A DNA stretch of 64,000 nt from Borrelia recurrentis A1 (GTDB lineage Bacteria > Spirochaetota > Spirochaetia > Borreliales > Borreliaceae). The stretch covers positions 806,001 through 870,000 of the forward strand of contig NC_011244.1 in NCBI RefSeq assembly GCF_000019705.1, written 5' to 3'. The position numbers and the translations under genes are program-made. The first letter of the stretch is position 1; each line of letters begins with the position of its first letter. This document shows positions 7,781 to 17,145 of the stretch, piece after piece. Below the pieces are notes generated by a model. It was not told where the DNA came from. It saw only the letters and a list, made by a program, of their open reading frames with translations, and ran no database searches.

Positions 7781-9352
7781 ATGATAAGTCATAAGAATTC
7801 TTTCTTTATTAAAGAGGGCCCTAAAAAAGTTGATTTTGATATGGATAGTGTGTTTTTACAGCACTCAGTTAATGCACAAGTTGTTTCTATACGTTCTGAT
7901 GATATTAAAGTTCTATTGGACGAAAAGTTATTAAAACTTGATTCTTCTTTAAAGCAAAGGCATGGTGAGTTGGTTGATTATTTAAAAAAGGTTGAGGTAC
8001 GTATTTCTAGAGTTGAAAATACAATACTTGATCGTAGTTTGGATTTTCTTGAAAATTCTGATAACTCTAGCTTAAAATCAATGAGTTTTATGAAATCTCA
8101 TGATGACATTATTGTTAGAGATAATGAATTTAGTGAAGTGCTAAAACGAGAGAATAATTTGCCAAATGTTTCGCTTGCTCAGGAAGAATTAGATGCTTTA
8201 CTTGAAGGGCTTAATGAAATTTCGAGTGATAATAAGAAGAATTTTGATAATGATAATAATGGTAATGCTGTAGAGGATGATTCTGAACCCAAAGAAATTT
8301 TGATGGATGATCGTAAGAGTTTAGATATCGATAATAATTTATCTTTATACAATAATGATATATATAGTGTTCAAGATAAATTGTCAGAAACAGAAAAAGA
8401 TGAATCCTTAAAATCTAATTTGGCAATGTCTGAGAATATTGATTTATTAGAAGAATCTTCTTCTTTAAAGATGGATAATATTGTTCATGATGATGGTAGT
8501 GATCAGGCTTCTGCTGCAAGTTTGGATGAATATAATAAGGTTTTGACTAGTTCTTTTACTGATGAGAGTCCTACTAATGTTGAGTTGAATAGTGAGGATG
8601 ATTATATTGATAATTCCAGTGTAAATGAAGTTACTTCAGATATGAAAAATATAGAGAGTGATATTGCATCTTTTGAGCAGGATAATTTGGGTAAATATGA
8701 ACAGCATTCTTTAAATTCCAATTTAAATGAAGCTATGTCTTTAGATCAAAATTTGCAAGATGCAAATGATGTGGAAGTTCAGGAAGGTAATAAAGAATTA
8801 GATGGTTTAGTTGATATTACTGATCATAAGGTTAATAGCTTGGACATGATTAATGATGGCAAGCTACAAGAAAGTGATCATGATTCTACTTTAACAGTAG
8901 AGCATAAAAATAGTAATGTTGTTTCTTCTAATTTGAAAAAATTTGATAATTTTGAAGATGTGTTAAAGGCGGATTTAAATTATGTGGATTTACAAAATTG
9001 TATTAAAGATTTTGAAGAGAAAAATCTTTACGATGATGCAGGTGATTTAGAAGAAAAAGTGGGACAGGATGAAAAATTAAATGCATCTTTTTTAAAAGAA
9101 CAAGAGACTACCGGGGATGGTTATAATTCTTGTAATTTTAGTTTTACTGATGTTGAGGCTATAATAAATAAGTTTAATGATAATGATTATTTAAGTCAGA
9201 TTAATTTAAGTGATGAAGAACGTGCGTTGTTAGTTAAGTTTATTGATAATTTAGAAAATGAACTTTCTTTTAAACCTAAGGGTAATAATTTTAAAATTAA
9301 AAAAGAATATGAGATTTTACAAAAGATTAAGCGTTTACTAGAAAGAGAGTAG
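7781..9352 (+). CDS. Large acidic protein of unknown function
   Basis: The 523-residue protein has no signal peptide or membrane helix. Residues 30-75 form a helix-rich section (VKVLLDEKLLKLDSSLKQR...). A very long low-complexity acidic part rich in Asp, Glu, Asn and Ser covers about 130-460. The C-terminal 65 residues (from FTDVEAIINKF) are again helical and basic at the end (KIKKEYEILQKIKRLLERE). The start follows ttggag with good spacing. The next gene starts within about 30 bases, so the two are probably cotranscribed. I do not recognise a family; the acidic middle suggests an intrinsically disordered linker between two short helical domains. Confidence 0.75.
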   Translation: MISHKNSFFIKEGPKKVDFDMDSVFLQHSVNAQVVSIRSDDIKVLLDEKLLKLDSSLKQRHGELVDYLKKVEVRISRVENTILDRSLDFLENSDNSSLKSMSFMKSHDDIIVRDNEFSEVLKRENNLPNVSLAQEELDALLEGLNEISSDNKKNFDNDNNGNAVEDDSEPKEILMDDRKSLDIDNNLSLYNNDIYSVQDKLSETEKDESLKSNLAMSENIDLLEESSSLKMDNIVHDDGSDQASAASLDEYNKVLTSSFTDESPTNVELNSEDDYIDNSSVNEVTSDMKNIESDIASFEQDNLGKYEQHSLNSNLNEAMSLDQNLQDANDVEVQEGNKELDGLVDITDHKVNSLDMINDGKLQESDHDSTLTVEHKNSNVVSSNLKKFDNFEDVLKADLNYVDLQNCIKDFEEKNLYDDAGDLEEKVGQDEKLNASFLKEQETTGDGYNSCNFSFTDVEAIINKFNDNDYLSQINLSDEERALLVKFIDNLENELSFKPKGNNFKIKKEYEILQKIKRLLERE

Positions 9353-9380
9353 GATTATCTATTTAATTAGATACTATTTT

Positions 9381-9899
9381 TTGTTTTTTATAACTTCAAT
9401 TTTATTTTTGTTTTTAACTTTTTTTTACTTTATTAATAAATTTTTAAATCAAATTGATTTTGATTTTGATGATTTAATCAATGATGTGAAATCATATAAT
9501 ATGAATTTTTTTAAAGATTTAGATTTGGAAAATTATTTTTCTAACACTTTATTTGATAATGATTTAGTGAATTCTTATTATTTATTATCATCGGTTAATG
9601 GTATGTTAGTTTATAAATCAAAAGATGATTCAATTTATAGATTATCCAATAAATTAGAACCAACTTTTTTAATAAATAGTATTTTTATTAAAAAAGTTAA
9701 AGTTAACTTTGAGTTGAGTGATGATTTTATAAGTTTAGTTGTATACTATAATATCCTACCCAAGAGCAGGATACTTTATATTTTATATTCTTATTTTTTT
9801 GTAATGTCCTTTTTATATTTTTGTTTTTCTGTCTTTATTTTATATCGACTATATCGAGATATTAATTGTGATCATTGTGTTCTAGATGATCTTCAGTAG
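9381..9899 (+). CDS. Two-helix membrane protein of unknown function
   Basis: The protein has a hydrophobic helix at the N-terminus, a mainly extracytoplasmic central region of about 100 residues, and a second helix near the C-terminus (SRILYILYSYFFVMSFLYF...) followed by a short basic/acidic tail. The listed start is TTG. The frame is open further upstream to a possible ribosome site (agtagga, around 9348-9354) and would add IYLIRYYF, a natural-looking N-terminus, but that stretch holds only ATT/ATC codons. Its 3' end overlaps the convergent DUF4340 gene by 38 bases. No family recognised. Confidence 0.6.
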   Translation: MFFITSILFLFLTFFYFINKFLNQIDFDFDDLINDVKSYNMNFFKDLDLENYFSNTLFDNDLVNSYYLLSSVNGMLVYKSKDDSIYRLSNKLEPTFLINSIFIKKVKVNFELSDDFISLVVYYNILPKSRILYILYSYFFVMSFLYFCFSVFILYRLYRDINCDHCVLDDLQ

Positions 9900-10857
9900 A
9901 TTCTTTATCTTTTTGTTCTATTTTTTTTTCTAAATTAAAGACATCAAAGAATGACCATCTATTGGTAATATAATAATATATATCATTGTCTCTTTTCATT
10001 AAGATATCTTTGTTTTTTTCATCTTTGTTAATATAAACATCAATGTTACTGATACTTTTATTGTCCCATTGTATTTCAATGTTATATTGTAGGTTATAAT
10101 TATTAATTTTACTTTGATCTATCTCAAGGCCATCTGTTGTGAATTCTTGAATTATTTGTAAAAGTTTTTCTTGTTTTAATACTTTTTGATTGATAAAGTA
10201 AAGGCCGTCTTTAATATATACTTGATAATCATTTTGTATTGAATTTTCTTCAGATTTTTTTGATTTATTTGCTATTTTAAAGGACAAACTTTCTATTTTT
10301 GAATTATTTTCATTAAAGAGTTTGGTATCGGCAAATGTGTTGTAAGAGTTGCCTTTGTAAGATAGGAAGATGTTATTTGTTAGATATACATTCTCGTCAC
10401 TTCCCTTGATATAAGATAATCGTGAATCTCCTTCTCCTGGATTTCCAATAAATATTTCTGTTAGCAAATTATTTTGTTCGTCATAAAATTTAAAAGCAGG
10501 ATTTTCGTTGATTCCCAGTTCTTTATGTTTTTTTGGATTTCTGCTTACAAGTTTATTTTTTTGGAGTTTTTCTAGATTTTGAATCATAGAATTAACCCTT
10601 TGTTCATCAATTGGAAGTTTTATATCGTTGTATTTAAGTTCCCAACCTGTTCCTGCTTTTATAATTGTTCCTTCAAGAGCTGTTTCAATTTTTGCAGTTT
10701 TTTTAAAGTCAATTGTAAATAATTTTTCTTCTAAAAGTCTTGTAACTTGGTTTTGCTTTGAGAAGATTATTCCTAACAAAAATGTGGATATTAATATTAT
10801 GATTATTACTATTTTTATGTTCTCTTTAATTCCTAGCAATGTGTATTTATTATTCAT
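9862..10857 (-). CDS. DUF4340-type membrane-anchored protein of the Gld-like ABC operon
   Basis: The start is taken at ATG 10857 because it follows a perfect ribosome site (GAAGGAGAACTT); a longer frame would overlap the previous gene. The 331-residue product has one membrane helix near the N-terminus (about 15-35) and a large periplasmic part containing the DUF4340 repeat pattern (KTAKIETALEGTIIKAGTGWELKYNDIKLPIDEQRV, then a GNPGEGDSRLSYIKG strand). In other bacteria DUF4340 genes follow GldG-type genes, as here. Its role in the exporter complex is unknown. It is the last gene of a four-gene operon. Confidence 0.75.
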   Translation of the reverse strand: MNNKYTLLGIKENIKIVIIIILISTFLLGIIFSKQNQVTRLLEEKLFTIDFKKTAKIETALEGTIIKAGTGWELKYNDIKLPIDEQRVNSMIQNLEKLQKNKLVSRNPKKHKELGINENPAFKFYDEQNNLLTEIFIGNPGEGDSRLSYIKGSDENVYLTNNIFLSYKGNSYNTFADTKLFNENNSKIESLSFKIANKSKKSEENSIQNDYQVYIKDGLYFINQKVLKQEKLLQIIQEFTTDGLEIDQSKINNYNLQYNIEIQWDNKSISNIDVYINKDEKNKDILMKRDNDIYYYITNRWSFFDVFNLEKKIEQKDKESTEDHLEHNDHN

Positions 10858-10870
10858 AAGTTCTCCTTCA

Positions 10871-12373
10871 TTAGTTGATTTTTCGTTTTTTTGTAAATCT
10901 AATAAGTCCAAATATTATTATTGCTATAGGTAGTATAACCAAAGTTATGACTATTAATGAAAATTTTGCGTTTAACATTTCTTTTGAAGAATTTATAAAT
11001 TTGAGTTTTGAGCGTACTTCTCTTGATTTAATGTTAAAAAAAGCTTCTTTTTGCATTAAATAGTCTGAAATTCGTCCAGCAAATTCAAAATTAGAGGGTG
11101 AACCATTATACATGTAATCGCTAAAGATCATGTTTGAACCTAATAAAACTATTTTTGAATTTGCAGATTTTATGTCTTTATATAGACTTTTAATTTTTCC
11201 TTCAACTGAATATCCAAGAATTTGTTGATTTTCTTTATCAAATGTTTTAGGTATATTAAATGAATACATGGCTATGTTTGCAACTTCTTCGTTGTTGACT
11301 TGCCAAGATTCTTTAGAACTTGTAAATAAGGGTAAATATTTTATGTCATCATTATTTTCTTTTGTTTCTATAAGATTTAGTGAATTACTCCAAGGAATGA
11401 TAGCATCGTAAAAATTTTTAAGTAAAGGATTATTAGAATCTATGATATTATTTTTATTAATCAAGATCCATGGATAATAAGTTTGGAAATTGCCTCCTAA
11501 GAAAAGACTTGGTGATCTCTTGTCAAGTATAATATTTTCGTTATATTTAATACCATAACTTTCAATTAGGTTAAATATTGGAGATTGAGTAGAAGTTGTT
11601 GTATATGGGTTTTGAGGATTATAATCAATTTTACTTGTAGTTATTAATATTCTTCCATTATTGACGATAAACTCATCAATTTTTTTTAATGTATTCTCAT
11701 TTATGTCTTTAGAGCCAATAATAAATAATCCATTAATATCTTGTAATTGTTCGTTTTCTATATTTATTTCTTTAACTTCTGTTTTAAAAACTTTTTGCAT
11801 TATTTCTATAAAGTTTTTATGTGTTGCTTTTAAATTTGCATCTCCAAATACGAGTCCTAATATTTTTTGTGTATTATTTATTAATTTGTCCAGACTGCTT
11901 GCAAGATCATATTCTAAATTGCTAATTTCTGTTACTATTGGAAGTACTTCACGTTTGCCTTCATATGTGATTTCAATTCCTGAATATATTTTTAGTATTG
12001 AGAGCTGATTAATTTCTCTTAAATCTATTTGTTGTGATGGAATTCCAATTTGTTCTAATGGAGTTGCTATTTTATCAGCATCTATGTCTTTATAAATCAC
12101 TTTTCCTCTTGAAGCGTCAGAAAAACTTGTTAAAAAATTTTTTATTTGTTCCGGGAATGCAAAATAATTGCCAAGGCTTGCAGAATTATAATAAGTAATA
12201 TATATTTTTTCATTCGCATTTGAAAATAAATCTTTTGTAACTTGAGAAATCGTAAAAGCTTTGTTTTTAGTAAGATCTATTTTGAAAGTAAAAATAGATA
12301 TATTACAAAAGATTAGCAATATTATTATAAGGTTTAAGGTTAAATTTAGAATCTCTTGATGTTTGTTTTTCAT
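10871..12373 (-). CDS. GldG-like ABC exporter auxiliary protein
   Basis: The 500-residue protein has an N-terminal membrane helix (about 10-30) followed by DLTKNKAFTISQVTKDLF, the hallmark of the ABC-type uncharacterised transport domain found in GldG. A large extracytoplasmic domain of about 420 residues follows, then a C-terminal helix (about 470-492) with a basic end. Such proteins sit next to an ABC-2 permease and an ATPase and probably form the periplasmic part of the complex. The start has GGAGA upstream. It is 7 bases downstream of the permease gene. Confidence 0.8.
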   Translation of the reverse strand: MKNKHQEILNLTLNLIIILLIFCNISIFTFKIDLTKNKAFTISQVTKDLFSNANEKIYITYYNSASLGNYFAFPEQIKNFLTSFSDASRGKVIYKDIDADKIATPLEQIGIPSQQIDLREINQLSILKIYSGIEITYEGKREVLPIVTEISNLEYDLASSLDKLINNTQKILGLVFGDANLKATHKNFIEIMQKVFKTEVKEINIENEQLQDINGLFIIGSKDINENTLKKIDEFIVNNGRILITTSKIDYNPQNPYTTTSTQSPIFNLIESYGIKYNENIILDKRSPSLFLGGNFQTYYPWILINKNNIIDSNNPLLKNFYDAIIPWSNSLNLIETKENNDDIKYLPLFTSSKESWQVNNEEVANIAMYSFNIPKTFDKENQQILGYSVEGKIKSLYKDIKSANSKIVLLGSNMIFSDYMYNGSPSNFEFAGRISDYLMQKEAFFNIKSREVRSKLKFINSSKEMLNAKFSLIVITLVILPIAIIIFGLIRFTKKRKIN

Positions 12374-12380
12374 AAAATAA

Positions 12381-13115
12381 CTATCTCCATTTTTTTAATT
12401 TTATGCTATATGCGCTTAGTATTAAAAATGTAATTGTAAACGTGCTGAAGTAAATTAAGTCTGATAAGTTTAATATTCCCATGTTAAAGTAACCAAAATG
12501 ATTACTAATTGAGATAAAATTTAGTATTTGTCCAAATATATTGTCTTTTCCAAATATCATTACTAACTTTCCTGAAAATACTATTATGACCAAAACAAAA
12601 ACGCTTAATATGTAAGACACTATTTGACTTTTGGTAATGGAAGATATAAAAACTCCTATGCTGAGCACTGAGTAAGAATAAAGAATTATTCCTAAATATT
12701 GAAGGAATATTATACCAAGATCAAATTCACCCATGAAGATTGTCATTAATGTTAGTGGCAATGTAAGAGCAAAGAGTATTAGTGTAAATATTTTAAGTGT
12801 AATAAATTTGCCAAGTACTATTTCTTGTGGATTTATTGGTAGTGCATATAGTAATTCAATACTTCCCGTTTTGTATTCTTCTGAGAATACTCCCATACTT
12901 AGAGCTGGGAGAACCAACATTAAAATTATAGGCATTGATGAGAAATAAGACATTAATGATGCGTTGTCTTTGATAAAAAATCCTGATAAGAAAATAAAAG
13001 AAAAGTTTACAAATATTAAGAAAAATAATATTACAACATATGCAGTTGGCGTTCCAAATAAAATTTTTAATTCTTTTTTTGACAAAATTAAGGATTGTCT
13101 TAGATCTATTTTCAT
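12381..13115 (-). CDS. ABC-2 type permease (GldF-like)
   Basis: The 244-residue membrane protein has six predicted helices and the motif EEYKTGSIELLYALPINPQEIVLGKF, typical of ABC-2 permeases of the GldF/NosY type. Its ATG overlaps the stop of the ATPase gene by four bases (ATGA), and the ribosome site GGAGAG lies within the ATPase gene. It should form the membrane channel of an exporter or mechano-transmitter together with the ATPase and the GldG-like protein. Substrate unknown. Confidence 0.82.
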   Translation of the reverse strand: MKIDLRQSLILSKKELKILFGTPTAYVVILFFLIFVNFSFIFLSGFFIKDNASLMSYFSSMPIILMLVLPALSMGVFSEEYKTGSIELLYALPINPQEIVLGKFITLKIFTLILFALTLPLTLMTIFMGEFDLGIIFLQYLGIILYSYSVLSIGVFISSITKSQIVSYILSVFVLVIIVFSGKLVMIFGKDNIFGQILNFISISNHFGYFNMGILNLSDLIYFSTFTITFLILSAYSIKLKKWR

Positions 13116-14038
13116 TCTTTTCTCTCCTTTGTTAATTTGCTAAATATTTTTTCTAGACTTTCATGTTTTGGAATCATTGCTTTAAGTATTATTCCTTTAC
13201 TTGTAATATAATTAAAAAGTTCTCTTTCAGTTTTATTGGGTTTGAGTTTTAATGAAACATTGGTTTCTTTTTCAAATTCTTCTATTTTAATTGATGTAAA
13301 TATATCATTGTTATTGAAATGTTCTTTGATTGTTTCAGAATCTTTGTAAATAATAAGCTCTATTTCAGATTCTTGAAGTCTGTTTTTGGCTATATTTGCT
13401 TTAGTGTCATCGGCAATAATTTGTCCATTATTAATAATGACGATTCTTTTGCATATTGACTCAACTTCACTTAGAATGTGAGATGAAAATAGTATTGTAC
13501 TGGTTTTTGCAAGTTCTTTTAAAAAGTCTTTAAATTCGATAATTTGGTTTGGGTCAAGTCCGTTTGTAGGTTCATCTAGTATTACAAGTTTGGGATTATT
13601 AATTAAAGCACCAGCTATTCCTACTCTTTGTTTAAATCCTTTTGATAATGTGGATATTAGTTTATTTTTGACACTTTCAAGTTTGAAAATGCTTATTACT
13701 CTATCTATTTCTTTATTGTGATTTGTAACACCTTTAATTTCGGATATAAAGTTTAAATATTCTTTAACGGATAATTCAGGATAGAGAGCTAATTTTTCAG
13801 GTATGTAGCCTATATTTTGCAATATTTCTTTTGGATTTTTTGTTATATCTTTTCCAAAGATTTTTACATTGCCTTTAGTTGGATAATGAAATGATGTTAA
13901 AATTTTGATTAATGTGGATTTTCCTGCTCCATTTGGGCCAAGTATTCCAAGCACTTCTCCTTCGTTAACTTTGAAGCTAACATTTAAGAGAGCTGTAAAT
14001 GAACCATATGTTTTAGTAATGTTGTTTACATTGATCAT
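13112..14038 (-). CDS. ABC transporter ATP-binding protein (GldA/CcmA-like)
   Basis: A full nucleotide-binding domain is visible: Walker A GPNGAGKST (about residues 34-42), Q-loop region, signature LSKGFKQRVGIAGAL, Walker B LVILDEPTNGLDP and H-loop SSHILSEVE. A C-terminal extension of about 90 residues is typical of the DrrA/CcmA family. The start follows AAGGAG with ideal spacing. It leads the four-gene operon running to 9862. The gliding-motility name reflects family relationship only; Borrelia swims by periplasmic flagella, so the function here is unknown. Confidence 0.88.
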   Translation of the reverse strand: MINVNNITKTYGSFTALLNVSFKVNEGEVLGILGPNGAGKSTLIKILTSFHYPTKGNVKIFGKDITKNPKEILQNIGYIPEKLALYPELSVKEYLNFISEIKGVTNHNKEIDRVISIFKLESVKNKLISTLSKGFKQRVGIAGALINNPKLVILDEPTNGLDPNQIIEFKDFLKELAKTSTILFSSHILSEVESICKRIVIINNGQIIADDTKANIAKNRLQESEIELIIYKDSETIKEHFNNNDIFTSIKIEEFEKETNVSLKLKPNKTERELFNYITSKGIILKAMIPKHESLEKIFSKLTKERKE

Positions 14039-14059
14039 TTGTTATCTCCTTAGATATTA

Positions 14060-15019
14060 TTATTTTATAATAAATTTATCTTTATTTGCTTTAAGTTTCA
14101 TACCATCTTTTGCTAAGAATATGTTTCCATTTGGATATTCTTGTTGTGCTTCATTTAATAATTCGTATAGGTCTTTATTTAAAGTATATCTTTCACTAAA
14201 ATGTATAAGTCCAGTTTGATATACTTTTGCTTTTTTTGTAATTTGTGCTGCTAATTTTGCTGTTAGATGTAATTTTTTTTTAGCTTCTTCTTTTAAGTCA
14301 TCTTTAAATGTACTCTCAATAATTACTAAATTGAAATTTTGAATGTATGTGCTTAATTCTTCAAAGTAAGCCGTATCTGTAATATATGCAAATTTGAGTC
14401 CTTTTTTTATTTCTCCTAATATTTCAGAAGGAACTATTTTTCTTCCATTCAGTATTACTTCATATCCTTCTTGTAGTTTTTTTCTAATAGGTCCTTTTGG
14501 TATATTTAGGCTTTCTGCTTTTTGTGTGTCAAATTTACCAGGTTTATCTTTTTCTATAAATAAATATCCAATACAATCTATTGAATGTTTAAGTTTTATA
14601 TATTCAATTCTTTTTCTTTTATCTTCATATAGTACAGGTTCTGTCTTATTAATTATTATTTCTTTATATATTATTTGATAATTTTTATGTACTCTTAAGA
14701 GTTCAATATTTGTTTCTAAATATTTTTTGATACCTATAGGGCCAATAATGGTTAAAGGTTCTTTTCTTGTATCACCACTTTGTGCCATTAACATTACTAT
14801 TCCAAGTAGTCCTGTGATATGATCGGCGTGTAAATGTGTGATACAAATCATTTTAATTTTTTGCCATGATATTTTTTGTTTCCTAAGAGACATTTGTGTA
14901 GCTTCTCCACAGTCAAAAAGAATACTTTCTCCGTGGTATTCAATTAAAACAGATGTTAAATATCTGTTGTGTAATGGTCTTGTGCCTCCTGTGCCAAGAA
15001 TATTAATATTAAAATTCAA
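14060..15019 (-). CDS. rnz: Ribonuclease Z (tRNA 3' processing)
   Basis: This metallo-beta-lactamase-fold endonuclease cuts 3' trailers from tRNA precursors that lack an encoded CCA, which fits the tRNA genes in this window. The zinc motif THLHADH is at residues 61-67; further ligands are in ITDTAYFEE and near the end in LIHFSERY. The length (319) matches the short RNase Z form. The start is TTG at 15019, supported by GGGAG seven bases upstream. No ATG is available in the conserved N-terminus ([11 protein letters not shown]). Confidence 0.92.
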   Translation of the reverse strand: MNFNINILGTGGTRPLHNRYLTSVLIEYHGESILFDCGEATQMSLRKQKISWQKIKMICITHLHADHITGLLGIVMLMAQSGDTRKEPLTIIGPIGIKKYLETNIELLRVHKNYQIIYKEIIINKTEPVLYEDKRKRIEYIKLKHSIDCIGYLFIEKDKPGKFDTQKAESLNIPKGPIRKKLQEGYEVILNGRKIVPSEILGEIKKGLKFAYITDTAYFEELSTYIQNFNLVIIESTFKDDLKEEAKKKLHLTAKLAAQITKKAKVYQTGLIHFSERYTLNKDLYELLNEAQQEYPNGNIFLAKDGMKLKANKDKFIIK

Positions 15020-15140
15020 AAATAATCTCCCAATTCTTTTTGTTTAGTAAATTATGGATATACATGTTAAAATTGGCTTTTAAAATGTGCATGATTATAT
15101 TGGTATTTTGCATTTTTTTTAAATGATTTTTTAATTTAAT
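15009..15140 (-). CDS. Possible 43-codon leader ORF upstream of rnz
   Basis: A strong AAGGAG (15154-15149) is followed after eight bases by ATT, from which a frame runs 43 codons and stops 11 bases inside rnz. An internal ATG starts a 34-codon version. The peptide would be basic and Asn/Ile rich. No known family. The unusual start and the short length make this speculative; the ribosome site may be accidental. Confidence 0.2.
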   Translation of the reverse strand: MKLKNHLKKMQNTNIIMHILKANFNMYIHNLLNKKNWEIIFEF

Positions 15141-15324
15141 AGTAGATACTCCTTGATATTACATATTGAGTATTTGATTTTATAAAAGATAGATATATTT
15201 TATTTTTACTATTATGTTTTATTTTGCACACACTGCAAACATTATATTATTTTTTTTGATAATTTAGAAATGTTTCAAATAGAAATTATTTATTTTAATA
15301 AAAGTTCTAATACGAATTAATTGG
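15020..15324. other. Intergenic region of 305 bases between rnz and the FAD oxidoreductase gene
   Basis: The region is very AT-rich, with long A/T runs. I see no RNA gene or clear promoter in it; the only feature is the possible leader ORF with its AAGGAG site. It probably holds the rnz promoter and the 3' end of the oxidoreductase transcript. Confidence 0.5.
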
Positions 15325-16404
15325 TTATTTGATAGTACCTTTTTTATTTGAATGATTATATAAGTTTTCATATCTTTTAATATCGTAATAAGTTGGTAAA
15401 TTAGATTTGTTTTCAATATAATCTAAGATTTTTTTAGATAAATATGGTGCCATTGATATTCCTCTTGTTCCAAATCCATTTAAGATGAATATATTTTTAT
15501 ATTGTGGATGTTCTCCAAGAAATGGTTCTCTATCAATTGTGGCAGGTCTTATGTGTGCTTTATGTTTTATTACTTTATAATTTAGATTTGTAATTTTTTC
15601 TAGTTTTTTTAATAATTCTTTTTTTGCCCATTCATTTGTGTTTGTATCTAAAGTGTTCCATTCATAAGTTCCTCCAAGATAGTATTTACTATTTTCTAGA
15701 GGTATTAGTGATACATGTCTATTGTATATTTCTTTTAGATTGAGACCTTTAATTTCTACTATAAGCATTTCTCCTTTTGCTAATTTAAATGGAAGATATG
15801 AAAAGAGCCCTTCAATTTTTTCTTTATATCCTTTTGTAAATATTAGTTTTTTAAATTTAAGTTTGTTTATTGTAAAGAAATTTTCATCTATTTTAAGATT
15901 TTTATTATTTATTTCTTGTTCTGTATATGCTTGATATTTAATAAAGTATTTTTTGAGATTGTTTATGTATAGTTCTGTGTTAATTGTTGCTCCCTTGATT
16001 AGTATGCCTCCATCATTGTCATTACAGAAATCATTTATTTTGTCATTTTTTATTTCGATAATAAACTTTTCTATATTTGAATAATTATTTATTTTGAAAA
16101 GTAATTCTTCTTTTTGTGTTTTTGTGGTAAATGGTCTAAAAATAGGAATTTCTTTTAAAATATTGCAATGAATATTTTTTTCCATTTCTTTGTAATATTG
16201 AATTGCAAAGAAAAAAATTTCAGATTCTCTCCAAGCAATATTCATTTTCCTTCCCATAATGGGGTTAATAACTCCTCCTGCTATTGTTGTTGCTTTTTGA
16301 ATGCCATCATCAAATAAAATTACACTTTTTTTTCTTTGAAGTATTTCATAAGTTAAAGTACTTCCAGCAATCCCACCACCAATAATTGCAAATTCATATT
16401 CCAT
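15325..16404 (-). CDS. FAD-dependent oxidoreductase (DAO family)
   Basis: The N-terminal Rossmann motif FAIIGGGIAGSTLTYEIL binds FAD, and the C-terminal part HIRPATIDREPFLGEHPQ...NGFGTRGISMAPYLSK is typical of the DAO fold and closest in pattern to the C-terminal domain of MnmC, which demodifies the wobble-uridine side chain in tRNA. The 359-residue length fits a stand-alone DAO enzyme; there is no methyltransferase domain. Possible roles are amino-acid or glycine-type oxidation, or tRNA modification. The start follows AAAGGA with good spacing. Substrate not determinable from the sequence. Confidence 0.75.
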   Translation of the reverse strand: MEYEFAIIGGGIAGSTLTYEILQRKKSVILFDDGIQKATTIAGGVINPIMGRKMNIAWRESEIFFFAIQYYKEMEKNIHCNILKEIPIFRPFTTKTQKEELLFKINNYSNIEKFIIEIKNDKINDFCNDNDGGILIKGATINTELYINNLKKYFIKYQAYTEQEINNKNLKIDENFFTINKLKFKKLIFTKGYKEKIEGLFSYLPFKLAKGEMLIVEIKGLNLKEIYNRHVSLIPLENSKYYLGGTYEWNTLDTNTNEWAKKELLKKLEKITNLNYKVIKHKAHIRPATIDREPFLGEHPQYKNIFILNGFGTRGISMAPYLSKKILDYIENKSNLPTYYDIKRYENLYNHSNKKGTIK

Positions 16405-16554
16405 TTAATTTTCCTTTATGTTAAATTTGATTTTTTTGAATAATTATTTATTTTAATATACTATTTATTTTTATATGTGTGTTGAGATTTAAAAACCTTT
16501 TGTTTTTAATTATAATTATATATATTTAATTATAATTGTTTAAAAGGTAAGTTT

Positions 16555-17145
16555 ATGGATTTTAAGGATATGAATGTGCAAACAGAAATACAAAAATCAT
16601 TAGAATTTGCATTAAAGAGTAGATCAATAGTTATTACAGGTGAAATTGATAAAGATACTTCTAAGTTGTTTCAAGAAAAAATATTATTTTTAGAAGCATC
16701 AGATTCTACAAAACCAATATTTGTTTATATTGATTCAGAAGGTGGTGACATTGATGCTGGTTTTGCTATTTTTAATATGATACGTTTTGTAAGGCCCAAA
16801 GTTTTTACGATTGGAGTTGGGCTTGTTGCAAGTGCTGGTGCTTTGATTTTCTTAGCAGCAGATTCAAAGAGTAGGTTTTCTTTGCCACATGCAAGATATT
16901 TATTGCACCAACCATTAAGTGGTTTTAAAGGTGTTGCTACGGATATTGAAATTTATACAAATGAGCTTAATAAAGTTAAGAGTGAACTTAATGATATTAT
17001 TGCAAAAGAGACGGGCCAGGAGCTTAATAAAGTTGAAAAAGATACTGATAGGGATTTTTGGTTAGACAGCGAATCAGCAGTAAAATATGGGCTTGTCTTT
17101 CAGATTATTACTACTAGACTTGAACTTGAGAAATTTATTTCTTAG
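16555..17145 (+). CDS. clpP: ClpP-like serine protease subunit
   Basis: The protein is the proteolytic subunit of an ATP-dependent Clp protease, forming a barrel fed by Clp ATPases. The catalytic triad is complete: S93 in VASAGAL, H118 in YLLHQPLSG and D167 in TDRDFWL. The usual SMG after the alanine is SAG here. Length 196 is standard. It corresponds to the second ClpP paralogue of Borrelia (clpP2 position); no ATPase gene is adjacent. The start follows aaaggtaag. The upstream region has two TATAAT-like copies in repeated TTTAATTATAATT stretches, without a confident -35. Its 3' end overlaps the next gene by 59 bases. Confidence 0.9.
   Translation: MDFKDMNVQTEIQKSLEFALKSRSIVITGEIDKDTSKLFQEKILFLEASDSTKPIFVYIDSEGGDIDAGFAIFNMIRFVRPKVFTIGVGLVASAGALIFLAADSKSRFSLPHARYLLHQPLSGFKGVATDIEIYTNELNKVKSELNDIIAKETGQELNKVEKDTDRDFWLDSESAVKYGLVFQIITTRLELEKFIS

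Noticed and set aside
16500-16545. Repeated TTTAATTATAATT before clpP as an operator
   Set aside because: The repeats are short, made only of A and T apart from nothing else distinctive, and no -35 with proper spacing could be fixed.
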